From NCBI GenBank assembly GCA_031385005.1, contig JANNBB010000013.1, positions 62,001 to 126,000 on the forward strand: a stretch of DNA of 64,000 nucleotides, written 5' to 3'. The notes below the pieces were generated by a model, which was not told the origin of the DNA, made no database searches, and saw only the letters and a program-made list of their open reading frames with translations. This document shows positions 33,382 to 43,200 of this stretch, one piece after another (the stretch's first letter is position 1; each line of letters begins with the position of its first letter). The DNA is from JADKIH01 sp031385005. GTDB lineage: Bacteria; Bacteroidota; Bacteroidia; AKYH767-A; 2013-40CM-41-45. The position numbers and the translations under genes are program-made.

Positions 33382-34897
33382 ACAGAAGGTGGCGGAAGCA
33401 ATGAAAGGCGGAGGCGAAAAAAGAATTGAGCAACAGCACAAAAAGAAAAAACTTACGGCGCGTGAGCGTATTCGTTTTTTAGTAGATGAAAACAGTTTTG
33501 AAGAAATCGGTATGTTGGTTACTCACCGTGCAACTGATTTTGGAATTGAGAAGGAAAAATATTTAGGTGATGGTGTTGTTACCGGCTATGGAAAAATAAA
33601 TGGCCGACTGGTTTACGTTTTCGCTCAGGATTTTACTGTATTCGGAGGATCGTTATCCGAAACACATGCAAAGAAGATTTGCCGGATCATGGATTTGGCT
33701 ATGCAAAACGGAGCACCGCTAATTGGACTGAATGATTCCGGTGGTGCGAGAATACAAGAAGGTGTTGTCTCATTAGGTGGTTATGCAGATATTTTTTACC
33801 GCAATGTGCAATCATCAGGAGTCATCCCTCAGATCTCGGCGATTATGGGCCCATGTGCCGGTGGCGCTGTTTACTCACCGGCCATAACAGATTTTATTCT
33901 GATGGTAGAAAACACTTCTTACATGTTTGTAACAGGGCCGAATGTTGTGAAAACAGTCACGCATGAAGATGTAACCTCAGAAGAATTAGGTGGCGCAGCA
34001 ACGCATGCCACAAAATCTGGCGTAACACATTTTACCAGTCCGAATGAAGTTGATTGCATACAGAAAATCAGAAAACTGTTAAGTTATATGCCGCAGAATT
34101 GCGAAGACGAATCTCCTGTCTATGCCTATACTACCGGTGATGAAAAACGAAAAGGTCTGAATAAAATTATTCCTGAAAACCAGAATCAACCATATGATAT
34201 CAGGGAAGTTATTTCAGAAGTGATTGATGCGAATTCTTTTTTAGAAGTTCATAAGGATTTTGCGGAAAATATCGTTGTTGGTTTTGCATTACTCGCAGGA
34301 AAGAGCATAGGAATTGTTGCCAATCAGCCCATTCATCTTGCAGGAGTTTTGGATATCCATGCTTCTACCAAAGCCGCAAGGTTTGTCAGGTTCTGCGATT
34401 GTTTCAATATTCCATTGTTGGTTTTTGAGGATGTACCCGGATTTTTACCGGGAACCGATCAGGAGTGGAATGGAATTATTACCAATGGAGCAAAATTACT
34501 ATATGCCTTCAGTGAAGCGACTGTTCCGCGAATTACCGTAATCACCCGGAAAGCATATGGGGGAGCATATGATGTAATGAATTCCAAACACATCGGAGCG
34601 GACATGAATTTCGCTTGGCCATCGGCAGAGATTGCCGTGATGGGAGCAAAGGGAGCCGCTGAAATTATCTTCAAGAAAGAAATTACCGAAGCAAAAGATC
34701 CGGAAGCAAAACTCAAGGAAAAAGAAAACGAATACAATTTGTTATTTGCCAATCCTTATAAAGCAGCTGAGCATGGATATATAGATGAAGTAATCAATCC
34801 TGAGGATACTCGAATAAAATTGATAGCATCCTATTCAATGTTATCCAATAAAGCGGTAAAACTCCCTCGTAAGAAACACGGAAACATTCCATTGTAA
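33356..34897 (+). CDS. pccB: Acyl-CoA carboxylase carboxyltransferase (probable propionyl-CoA carboxylase beta chain)
   Basis: Transfers carboxyl from biotin to an acyl-CoA. 513 residues with both carboxyltransferase halves: LTARERIRFLVDENSFEEIG, GLNDSGGARIQEGV, GPCAGGAVYSPA in the first and FCDCFNIPLLVFEDVPGFLPG, VITRKAYGGAYDVMNS in the second. The GG oxyanion positions are intact. Length and the AYGGAY motif fit the propionyl-CoA type; mce elsewhere in the window is the next pathway step. No alpha subunit is adjacent. Specificity is inferred. Confidence 0.9.
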   Translation: MEPKIKILEQKVAEAMKGGGEKRIEQQHKKKKLTARERIRFLVDENSFEEIGMLVTHRATDFGIEKEKYLGDGVVTGYGKINGRLVYVFAQDFTVFGGSLSETHAKKICRIMDLAMQNGAPLIGLNDSGGARIQEGVVSLGGYADIFYRNVQSSGVIPQISAIMGPCAGGAVYSPAITDFILMVENTSYMFVTGPNVVKTVTHEDVTSEELGGAATHATKSGVTHFTSPNEVDCIQKIRKLLSYMPQNCEDESPVYAYTTGDEKRKGLNKIIPENQNQPYDIREVISEVIDANSFLEVHKDFAENIVVGFALLAGKSIGIVANQPIHLAGVLDIHASTKAARFVRFCDCFNIPLLVFEDVPGFLPGTDQEWNGIITNGAKLLYAFSEATVPRITVITRKAYGGAYDVMNSKHIGADMNFAWPSAEIAVMGAKGAAEIIFKKEITEAKDPEAKLKEKENEYNLLFANPYKAAEHGYIDEVINPEDTRIKLIASYSMLSNKAVKLPRKKHGNIPL

Positions 34898-34957
34898 ATG
34901 CATTTATTAAAGAAATTAATTTTTTAGAGTAAACAGTAATCATTCGCAATTGTTTCA

Positions 34958-36232
34958 ATGAACATACTTCTTTTGGGTTCCGGAGGACGGGAACATGCAA
35001 TAGCCGAAAAAATTTCGCAAAGCCCACTTTGCAAACAATTATTTATTGCTCCCGGCAATGCAGGTACTTCTCAAACAGGAACAAACGTATTTTTCAATAT
35101 TTTAGATTTCGCTACCATTGAAAAATTTGTACTTGAAAACGATATTCAGCTGGTTGTAGTAGGTCCTGAGGAGCCGCTTGTAAGAGGGGTTGTAGATTAT
35201 TTTAAATCAACAACGACGCTTCAAAAAGTTTTAATTATTGGCCCCTCTTTAGAAGGAGCCAAACTGGAAGGAAGTAAAGATTATGCAAAAGCTTTTATGC
35301 AAAGGAATTCAATTCCTACAGCCTCTTATAAAACGTTTAACAGAAATGAAATTCTCGAAGCCGAAAATTTTCTGAAAACACTTAAGCCACCATTTGTTTT
35401 AAAAGCGGATGGACTTGCGGCAGGAAAAGGTGTTATCATTCCGCAAACACTGGAGGATGCAATTCAAGCATTAAAGGAAATTCTTGGTACTTCTAAATTT
35501 GGCACCGCCGGAGATAAAATTGTCATTGAAGAATTTCTTCCAGGAATAGAATTATCGATTTTTGTTTTGACCGATGGCAAAGATTATATCATTCTCCCTG
35601 AAGCGAAGGATTATAAACGCATTGGCGATAATGACATCGGACCCAACACCGGAGGAATGGGCGCAGTCTCCCCTGTTCCATTTGCCGGAAAAGAATTTTT
35701 CAAAAAAGTTGAAGAGCAAATAATTATTCCGACAGTTGATGGATTAAAAAGGGAGTCAATTGATTATTGCGGATTTATTTTTATTGGATTGATGAATGTA
35801 AAAGGAAATCCTTTTGTAATCGAATACAATGTGCGAATGGGAGATCCTGAAACGGAGGTAGTTTTTCCTCGAATCGATTCGGATGTTGTCGAACTTTTTG
35901 TAAAAGCTGCAAAAGGAGAGCTGAAGAATACTGTCGTTCAAATAAATCCACAAACAGCATTGACAGTTGTTATGGTCAGCGGAGGTTATCCCGGAGATTT
36001 TGAAAAGGGAAAAGAAATAGTATTCAAAAATAAACTCGAAGGCAGCCTTGTCTATCATGCAGGAACGAAGGAGCATGCAGGAAGAATTGTTACAAATGGC
36101 GGGCGGGTATTGGCAGTAACTTCTTTCGGAAAAAATATTCAGGAGGCCCGTAAAAAATCATACGATCAAATTGATGAAATCAACTTTGAAAATGCATTCT
36201 TTAGGAAGGATATTGGGTTAGATCTATTGTAA
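34958..36232 (+). CDS. purD: Phosphoribosylamine-glycine ligase
   Basis: Second step of purine synthesis: phosphoribosylamine + glycine + ATP to GAR. 424 residues, ATP-grasp fold. MNILLLGSGGREHAIAEKIS at the N-terminus, VVGPEEPLVRGVVD, ATP-binding PFVLKADGLAAGKGV, and the signature NTGGMGAVSPVP, then EYNVRMGDPETEVVFPR. Complete. It follows the carboxyltransferase by 60 bp, possibly cotranscribed. Confidence 0.96.
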   Translation: MNILLLGSGGREHAIAEKISQSPLCKQLFIAPGNAGTSQTGTNVFFNILDFATIEKFVLENDIQLVVVGPEEPLVRGVVDYFKSTTTLQKVLIIGPSLEGAKLEGSKDYAKAFMQRNSIPTASYKTFNRNEILEAENFLKTLKPPFVLKADGLAAGKGVIIPQTLEDAIQALKEILGTSKFGTAGDKIVIEEFLPGIELSIFVLTDGKDYIILPEAKDYKRIGDNDIGPNTGGMGAVSPVPFAGKEFFKKVEEQIIIPTVDGLKRESIDYCGFIFIGLMNVKGNPFVIEYNVRMGDPETEVVFPRIDSDVVELFVKAAKGELKNTVVQINPQTALTVVMVSGGYPGDFEKGKEIVFKNKLEGSLVYHAGTKEHAGRIVTNGGRVLAVTSFGKNIQEARKKSYDQIDEINFENAFFRKDIGLDLL

Positions 36233-36262
36233 ACCAGGGAATAGACTATAACGAAGAAAGAA

Positions 36263-36421
36263 TTAATCCCACTTTTCAACAGTCTGGTGCTGGCTCATGT
36301 ATCTAAGCCAACCGATGAAAGCAACAAAGCCAATAACAATCAGGGCTTTATTGAACCAAAGACCAAAAAAAGGAACGACTGTAAAAATGAGTTTAAAGAA
36401 ATCAGCGATTAAGTACCACAT
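36263..36421 (-). CDS. 52-residue membrane protein
   Basis: ATG at 36421, TAA at 36263-36265. The product starts MWYLIADFFKLIFTVVPFFG, has two hydrophobic segments (residues ~4-21 and 26-40) split by LWFNKA, and ends in a polar tail SQHQTVEKWD. It has its own promoter match at 36449-36477 and lies antisense between purD and the multipass gene at 36506, where I recall small proteins of the DUF6341 type occurring next to DUF6427 in Bacteroidota. That family assignment is tentative; the gene itself is well supported. Confidence 0.6.
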   Translation of the reverse strand: MWYLIADFFKLIFTVVPFFGLWFNKALIVIGFVAFIGWLRYMSQHQTVEKWD

Positions 36422-36448
36422 TGAATCTAGTGTTTAATATTGTGGTGA

Positions 36449-36477
36449 CAAATATAGAAAGGAATCAGGATTTTCAA
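36449..36477 (-). promoter_or_regulatory. Predicted promoter of the 52-residue protein gene
   Basis: On minus TTG (36477-36475), 18 bp, TATATTTG (36456-36449); the start codon is 28 bp downstream of the -7 box. Both boxes are perfect. Confidence 0.55.
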
Positions 36478-36505
36478 GCATTAAAATTCAATACTTTTAA
36501 CACCA

Positions 36506-37486
36506 ATGATTCGTTTCTTTAAATCAACACAACTGGCAAATCTGGTATCCATTCCGGTTATAATTCTGCTTTTTTGGTTTCCGGTGTTTTTTCACTCAAT
36601 GCCTGTTAAAGACAGTAATACGATGCCTTTATGGAATGTAATTTATTCATTATTAATTACTTTGCCTTCCTGGGTAAATTTTATCCTTTTAGTTGCACTG
36701 GTTTCCGGACAGGCTATTTACCTGAATTTAATATTAAACAAGCATGTTGTTTTGTATAAAAGTTCATTTATTCCGGCTTTGATTTTCGGGTTGTTTGTTT
36801 CCATTTCGCCATCGATGATGCAATTGCATCCCGTCTACTTTGTTAACCTCGTAATTATTTACTTGCTCGACAGGGTATTCTCAGTATTCAAAGATGAGAT
36901 TCTGATTTCAAGACTCGTCGATTGTGGTTTGTTCGCAGGTATTGCTTCATTGATTTATTTTCCCGCAATTGTAATTTTGCCTTTTTTAATAATGACAACT
37001 TCATTACTTAGACCCTTTAAAATAAAAGAATGGCTAATCATAATAATTGCTTTTTGTGTGCCCTTTTTTCTTGTCAACACCTATTTTTTCTGGACACATA
37101 CATTAGTCGAATTCTGGAAATCTTATTTTAATCATTTTAATGAAATAATATTGATGCCGGTAATAAATGGGACTACCCCCGGGATTGTACTTGCAATTTA
37201 TGTTTTCGTTTTGTTGGCTATTTCACTATTTAAGCTTGCTATTAATTTCAGGAAGAATGTCATTCGCACGAGAAACTTCCAACGTGTTTTTATTTTCTAT
37301 TTATTTTTTGGAGCTGTTTGGCTTTTATTAACTGGAGGATTTGATGTTATTCACCTGACTTTTTTGGCTGTTCCTGCTTCTGTTTTTTGTGCTTATTTAT
37401 TCTTGTTGGCAAAAAGGAAAATCTGGCTTTATGAAGTTGCTCTATGGATTTTGATAGTATTAATTATCCGGAATCAGTTTGCCTGA
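36506..37486 (+). CDS. Multipass membrane protein (DUF6427-like)
   Basis: 326 residues with about nine to ten transmembrane helices and short loops, no signal peptide. The opening MIRFFKSTQLANLVSIPVI, then SPSMMQLHPVYFVNLVI, LIYFPAIVILPFL and LRPFKIKEWLIIIIAF resemble Bacteroidota DUF6427 proteins, which neighbour purD and other housekeeping genes in related genomes as I recall. No catalytic motif can be named. A -7-like TACTTTTA lies just upstream (36492-36499). Confidence 0.7.
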   Translation: MIRFFKSTQLANLVSIPVIILLFWFPVFFHSMPVKDSNTMPLWNVIYSLLITLPSWVNFILLVALVSGQAIYLNLILNKHVVLYKSSFIPALIFGLFVSISPSMMQLHPVYFVNLVIIYLLDRVFSVFKDEILISRLVDCGLFAGIASLIYFPAIVILPFLIMTTSLLRPFKIKEWLIIIIAFCVPFFLVNTYFFWTHTLVEFWKSYFNHFNEIILMPVINGTTPGIVLAIYVFVLLAISLFKLAINFRKNVIRTRNFQRVFIFYLFFGAVWLLLTGGFDVIHLTFLAVPASVFCAYLFLLAKRKIWLYEVALWILIVLIIRNQFA

Positions 37487-37572
37487 TTTCTTGGTATTGG
37501 ATTTTGTTTTATAAATTAGATTGAAACAGTTGAATAAAAATTAACCCATATAAATATTTATCAGTAAAATAA

Positions 37573-38007
37573 TTAGAAACCTCTTTTCATCAGCCAAAAA
37601 TCTTCCCTCTTCCTCATATTCATTTTCTCTTTGCTATTCTTATCCGTGTATCCGGTGAGGTGTAAAACGCCATGTATCATTACCCTTTGAAGTTCCTCTT
37701 TAAAAGAAACATTGTACAAAGCTGCATTTATACGGACACGATCAATAGAAATAAAAATATCCCCTTCAATTAATTTTTTCTCACTTGAATTATCAAAAGT
37801 GACGATGTCGGTAAAATAATCATGTTTCAAATAATCTTTATTTAATTTTCTAAGGTAAGGATCGGAGCAGAAAATAAAATTTATACAGCCAAGATTATAT
37901 CCTTCTTGTTTGACAGCTTTCCTTATCCATTGTTGTAGTTTCTCACGGTTCATCAACCGGAAAATTACTTTTTCCTTAAAAAATAAGACAGTTCCTTTTT
38001 TCATCAT
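37573..38007 (-). CDS. ybeY: Endoribonuclease YbeY (rRNA maturation)
   Basis: Single-strand RNase for 16S rRNA 3' processing and ribosome quality control. 144 residues from the ATG at 38007 (MMKKGTVLFF). The metal motif reads HGVLHLTGYTD: two His as usual while the third H of H3xH5xH is Asp, which I believe is the usual Bacteroidota form. The preceding DYLKHDYFTDIVTFDNS and GDIFISIDRVR are family hallmarks. A longer start at 38031 would add a hydrophobic stretch of 8 residues and is less likely. Confidence 0.9.
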   Translation of the reverse strand: MMKKGTVLFFKEKVIFRLMNREKLQQWIRKAVKQEGYNLGCINFIFCSDPYLRKLNKDYLKHDYFTDIVTFDNSSEKKLIEGDIFISIDRVRINAALYNVSFKEELQRVMIHGVLHLTGYTDKNSKEKMNMRKREDFWLMKRGF

Positions 38008-38144
38008 TAATAGTATGAGAATGAATTTCAATATTTGACATCAAATTTAATTTTTATTTTAAACCGGTTATTAAAAATGGTTTTTGCCTGGTTTTCACTG
38101 AACAAAAATTCTTACTACCTTTTACCGGTTTACCAATTTAAAAG

Positions 38145-39062
38145 ATGCTAAGAATCTTCCTGCTAATATCTATTTTATATTCGCCAATTTTAAAGGCGCA
38201 AGAGGATTTTTTATGGTGGACACAGATTCATAACTGGGATGGACACACGCCCTGGAATCAATATATGACGATATCAACGTCTTTTATGGGTCCGAATTCT
38301 TTACCGGTACCGGAAGTTGGTAAAGGAAACATTGATTCTTCTGCAGAATTAGAGATTGCCGGAAGTTACCATTTCAGTAAAGGGGATAAAACAAAAGATT
38401 TTTTTACAAGAGGTTTTTTGCCATTATATGATAACAAAGTTTCTGTTACTGTTGACGTTATTCCATATGAGTGGTTTGAAACAGATACGATAACAAGAGA
38501 CATCCGTGCGGCCCGAACCCGAAGCGGCAAAGGAGGGGCAGGAGGAGATATTTATTTTTACACTGATTTCCAATTATTACGTGATCGTCTGGGATGGCCT
38601 GATTTATTATTTCAAGGATGCTTTCGTTTAGCGTCGGGTACAAATCTCAGAAATGCACGGTATTCCGATGGACCGGGATATTTTTTCAATGTGAGTTCCG
38701 GAAAGAACATTCAAATAGATAAATGTATTTTACGATTATATGCGATGGCCGGATTTTATGCCTATCAGACATTCGACCTAGACCATTTACAGAACGATTG
38801 TTTTCTTTACGGTGGAGGAATGGATCTTGTATTAAATAAATGGATTTTTTCTCAGTCGCTTGCCGGATATTCCGGTTACTTGAAAATTGGGGATCAGCCC
38901 GTTGTTTATCGGGCAGGAATTCGTTTCAAACAATATCGTTTCGATTGGAAATTAACTTATCAATGGGGAATTCATGATTACGATTTTCAACGATTTCGAT
39001 TGGGGGTGATTTTACATGGTGTGTTTACGAATCGTTTTGGTACAAAAAACAAACGGATGTGA
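38145..39062 (+). CDS. Secreted beta-rich, probably outer-membrane protein
   Basis: 305 residues. Signal peptide MLRIFLLISILYSPILKAQ, then a chain rich in aromatic residues in alternating patterns (VSVTVDVIPYEWFE, KCILRLYAMAGFYAYQTF, YRAGIRFKQYRFDWKLTYQWG, FRLGVILHGVFTNRF). This suggests a barrel. Not recognised as a named family. Transcribed on + and followed directly by the REP-like cluster. Confidence 0.7.
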   Translation: MLRIFLLISILYSPILKAQEDFLWWTQIHNWDGHTPWNQYMTISTSFMGPNSLPVPEVGKGNIDSSAELEIAGSYHFSKGDKTKDFFTRGFLPLYDNKVSVTVDVIPYEWFETDTITRDIRAARTRSGKGGAGGDIYFYTDFQLLRDRLGWPDLLFQGCFRLASGTNLRNARYSDGPGYFFNVSSGKNIQIDKCILRLYAMAGFYAYQTFDLDHLQNDCFLYGGGMDLVLNKWIFSQSLAGYSGYLKIGDQPVVYRAGIRFKQYRFDWKLTYQWGIHDYDFQRFRLGVILHGVFTNRFGTKNKRM

Positions 39063-39080
39063 TAATCATTTCACATCTAT

Positions 39081-39671
39081 AATCATTTCACCCCTTCGGG
39101 GTTTTCGTTGGTAACATTTTAATTTGGTGGCTAGAATAATGTCACCCCTTAGGGGTTTTGGAATGGTTGTGTGATTCGGAAATAATCAGGTCATCAAAAC
39201 AATACACCAACGGGGTGAAATGATTATAGGTGAAATGATTCTAGCCCCCGAAATGAAATGTTACCAACGAAAACCCCGAAGGGGTGAAATGATTCTAACC
39301 ACCGAAAACCCCAACGGGGTGAAATGATTCTAACCACCGAAAACCCCAACAGGGTGAAATGATTCTAACCACCGAAATGAAATGTTACCAACGAAAACCC
39401 CAACGGGGTGAAATGATTCTAACCACCGAAAACCCCAACGGGGTGAAATGATTCTAACCACCGAAATGAAATGTTACCAACGAAACCCCAACGGGGTGAA
39501 ATGATTCTAACCACCGAAAACCCAACGGGGTGAAATGATTCTAACCACCGAAACCCCAACGGGGTGAAATAATTCTAACCACCGAAAACCCCAACGGGGT
39601 GAAATAATTCTGGCCACCGAAATGAAATATTACCAACGAAAACCCTGACGGGGACGAAATGATTTTGGAGT
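39081..39671. repeat. REP-like palindromic repeat cluster
   Basis: Each unit has a core palindrome ACCCC-AACG-GGGT followed by GAAATGATTCTAACCACCGA. About eleven + oriented cores lie between 39207 and 39655, spaced 34-37 bp or 53-55 bp when a TGAAATGTTACCAACGAA insert is present. Two reversed units sit at 39081-39160. Arms 39081-39119 and 39256-39294 form a perfect 39-bp inverted pair. No transposase lies in the window. The unequal unit lengths and absence of unique spacers exclude a CRISPR. Confidence 0.9.
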
Positions 39672-39743
39672 ATATTATTTTAGAAGATATTTTTCAGTAT
39701 GATACCTCCCGATTGGAAAAAAAATCATCCTAAAAAAAGGCAT

Positions 39744-39769
39744 AAAAAAAAGGGAGTGGGGCTCCCTTT
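39744..39769 (-). terminator. Terminator of the DUF4175/RsbW-like operon
   Basis: Read on minus: AAAGGGAG (39769-39762), 5-base loop, CTCCCTTT (39756-39749), then a T-run to 39744. It follows the stop at 39796 by 27 bp. Confidence 0.85.
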
Positions 39770-39795
39770 TCATCTAACCAAACGTATATTCTAAA

Positions 39796-40233
39796 CTAAT
39801 TATTTAACAATTTGAAATTCATTTCAACGACGCGACCATTTTCTGAAAAGATTAATTGGTCGGCGAGGTGTTTCATAAGGAAAATTCCGCGGCCACATTC
39901 TTTCTCCAGATTTTCCGGTGAAGTAGGATCAGGCAGATCGTAAAAATCAAAGCCGGGTCCTTCGTCAGCGATGGTAAAAGCAATGGAATGTGGTGAATGG
40001 GTGCAAACAATGCTAACTTTTTTCTTAGGATCTGATTTGTTCCCGTGATAAATAGCATTAGTTACGGCTTCGGTAATTGCTACAAGCATATTTCCGAATA
40101 CATCTTCGCTTACGTTATATTTATTCCTAACCTCATCGATCAGGCGTTCAACCACGGTAAGACTATCTGCATTAGACTGCAGTTCGAGAGTCTGGCTATC
40201 GCCTGTTAGCTGCATTATTTGATTATTTATCAA
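39796..40233 (-). CDS. RsbW-like ATP-binding anti-sigma/serine kinase
   Basis: 145 residues of the GHKL ATPase fold used by anti-sigma factors: N box AITEAVTNAIYHGN, G1 DEGPGFDF and G2 CGRGIFLMKHLAD. Such proteins phosphorylate anti-sigma-factor antagonists or bind sigma factors. No antagonist or partner sigma lies adjacent. It overlaps the end of the DUF4175 gene by 11 bp, so the pair is coupled. Confidence 0.88.
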   Translation of the reverse strand: MINNQIMQLTGDSQTLELQSNADSLTVVERLIDEVRNKYNVSEDVFGNMLVAITEAVTNAIYHGNKSDPKKKVSIVCTHSPHSIAFTIADEGPGFDFYDLPDPTSPENLEKECGRGIFLMKHLADQLIFSENGRVVEMNFKLLNN

Positions 40234-43200
40234 TGGATTGGAAATAATCGTTAACTTTTTTTCTATAATATGAATTAAGAGATGGAGGAACTGTTTTCAA
40301 TAACTCCATTTCTTTTAACTTAAGTCTCTTATACTCATCAAATCCATTAGGGTTACGTTGAAAAGCATTTTTTGCTTCCTCGGATTTTCTTTGTTCATCC
40401 TGGTCTCTTTCCCTTTCAGCTTTTTCGCTTTCCAGTAGCCGTGTAGTAATTTCCTGTTGGCGTTTTAAGGTTTCCTCGGTAATCATTCTGTTGACGATAT
40501 CTTTCTCTGTCTCTTCCATTTGACGGGCTATATCTTCCAGATTTCCAAGGGAGTTCTTGCCGTCTTTATTTTCTTGTTGGTTTAATTTATTTAATTCATT
40601 TCGAATAAACTCCTGCTGAGCGGCCATTTTGGCGAGCTGTTCACTCATTCCTTGCTCACCTTGATTTCCTTGTTTTCCCTTTTTATTTTCGCCGGGCTTC
40701 ATTCCTTCTTTTGCCTTTTTCATATTTTTATTGAGCTCATCCTGCATTTTTTTGAGCTGAGAAATAGAATTCCCTTTCTTTTTACCCGGCTTTTTGCAGC
40801 TGCCGTCAGATGGTTTAGCGGCTTGTTGTTGCATCATTTGTTGAAGGGCTTCACTTAATAGCAAGGTGAGGTTATTGATGGAAGTCATTACAAACTGTTG
40901 CCTGCTTCTTGCCTGTGGCACAAAACGGTCTTCCAGATTTTCCAAAGAAACATCCATATTTAAATTGACGGCCGAAATTTCCTGATTCACTTTCGCTTCA
41001 ATCTGTGCAACTCTTTTGCTGAGTGCGAACAGAGAATCTTCAATCATTTTAGCATCGTCTTTTAATTTTCTTTGCTGCTGACTCAACTTGAGGTATTGCG
41101 GATTATTGATATCGATTGTTTTTAAATCCTGCATAATCTGCTCCTGATTAAACGATAATCGAAGTAGATTTTCGAGTAAAGCGCGAAGAGCGTTCATGTC
41201 TTCTTCGTTTTCTTCGGCTTCCATTTGTTGTTGCATCTGTTGCATTTTTTGAGCCAGTTGCTGCATTTTTCCGGAAGCATTTTTCTGTGACTTAGAAGCT
41301 TTGCCACTTTTATTCTGCTGTAATTCGTCAGAACTTTTTTCCATTTCTTGCTGGATATCCTGTTCTTGAGCGTCGGTATTTTCCAGATCTTTTTTGTCCT
41401 CTAACTCTTCATTCTTTTTTGCCAAATCGTCCATGTCCTTACGGAGATCTTCAAATTCTTTATTAAGTTCATCTTGTTGTTTTTTTATCTCTTCGGCATT
41501 GTTGTTCTTGTCATCCGATTTTTTGGAAAGATCTTCTTCCTTTTTAGAAAGATCATTTAGTTTGTCAATATTCTCCTGAAGTTTTTGTTCGAAATCCATT
41601 TGTTTGAAAAGTTCGATGGTGCGCTCAAGTTCTTTCTGTAAGTCTTTGTTGTCGAGTTTCATCTGACTGAGTTGCTCCTGAATTTGATTTTTGTCGGCAT
41701 TTTGCATCATTTGCTGCAACTGCTCCATGAGTTTTTGAAATTCAGGAGAGTGTAACTTATCCATCAGTGCCTGCAGTTGTTCCTGCTTCTGCAAAATATT
41801 TTCATTGACTTTTTTATATTCCTGATCTTCGCGATTTTTTTGCTCGTTCTTCTTTTTTATCTCATCCAGTTTTTTCTCCAACTCTTTTTGTTTTTCTAAA
41901 AGATCATCCATTTTCTTTTTTTCTTCCCACGACATTTCTTTTTTATCTAAGATCTTTTTAGTAAGATCATTCATATCTTTTTGAATTTGTCTGGCTTGTT
42001 GAATACTTTTCTGGAGTTCGTCTTTTATTTCTTCGCTGTTTTTTTCTGAGTTCTCGGCAATCTCATTTAAGCTGGGGGCTTTGAATAAAAGCAATTGTGA
42101 GCGAGTCGCTTTCGGCCCACCGATGCCATCATTATCCCATATTTCGAAATAATATTCTATTTCATCACCGGCGAGAATGTTTACCGTATTTAAGTCCCAT
42201 GAATAAAAAAACTGATCGGCACTCATGCTTTTACTCACAGCAATCGCTTCCGAAAATGATTTGCCCTTCTTAGATTCACTTCCAATTAGTGTATCATTTG
42301 ATTTTAGAAAACGGTAGTTGAAAGAAAGTTTTGTAAAACCGTAATCATCTTTAACGAGTCCTTTAAAGAAAGTGCGTTTCGATGAAAGCGAATCGTTTTG
42401 CTGTTCGATACTGATAGTCGGATACAAGTCAGGAATTACATTTACTGCATAACGAATGGAATCTCTGCTTTGTAAAAATTGATTGCCGGTGGCAATACTG
42501 TATGCGTCATTCTTAAAAAAGCGTTTTGAAAATGTGAAAGTATTTTCACCTGTCGGACTAAGCGTTAACACAGAATCATGAAAAGCAAAACGGATAACTT
42601 CGGTATTTTGTGTACTCAGATTCCAGGACACTTTAGTTCCTGCAGGGATTACGAGGTCTCCGGTGTTTTGAAGTTTCTCGTTTTGTTTGTGTAGGTATGC
42701 AGGGTATTCCAGACTAATTTGAAAGTTTGTCAGTACCGGGTTCGGAAGCGCTTCAACTACATATTCTTCGGAGTAATAGCCATCAGCAAAAAAGCGAAAA
42801 GGTGTTTGCTTTTGAATGTTACGGAATAAGTAATTAAAGTCGGTAAGGTTTTCTTTTTCCAGCTTGAATTGATTACCATCTGTTTCAATGAAAACCTCTG
42901 CAGGAATTTCATTGCCATTAATACGAAGATTGATTTGAAAATCTTGCTGCTGAATTGCTTTTAACTCCTTATTCAACAACTGAAAGGTAAAAGGCGCCGG
43001 TTTTTCGAAATAGGTATTGTGTGCGATTAATCTTTTTGTGCTGTCCTTGATTATTGACGGAGCTGTAAAGAGAATTACGATCAAAGCAAAAAGTGGAATG
43101 ATTGCAAATCTCAGGTATCGCTTGTTTTCAGAAAGGTTGATGGCGGAAACAAATGGGATAGGTTTGAGTTCAGAAATTTTCTGATCAATTCCTGCCAGTA

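Noticed and set aside
39081..39671. Second CRISPR array
   Set aside because: Units differ in length, lie in both orientations, and have no unique spacers; it is a REP-like cluster.
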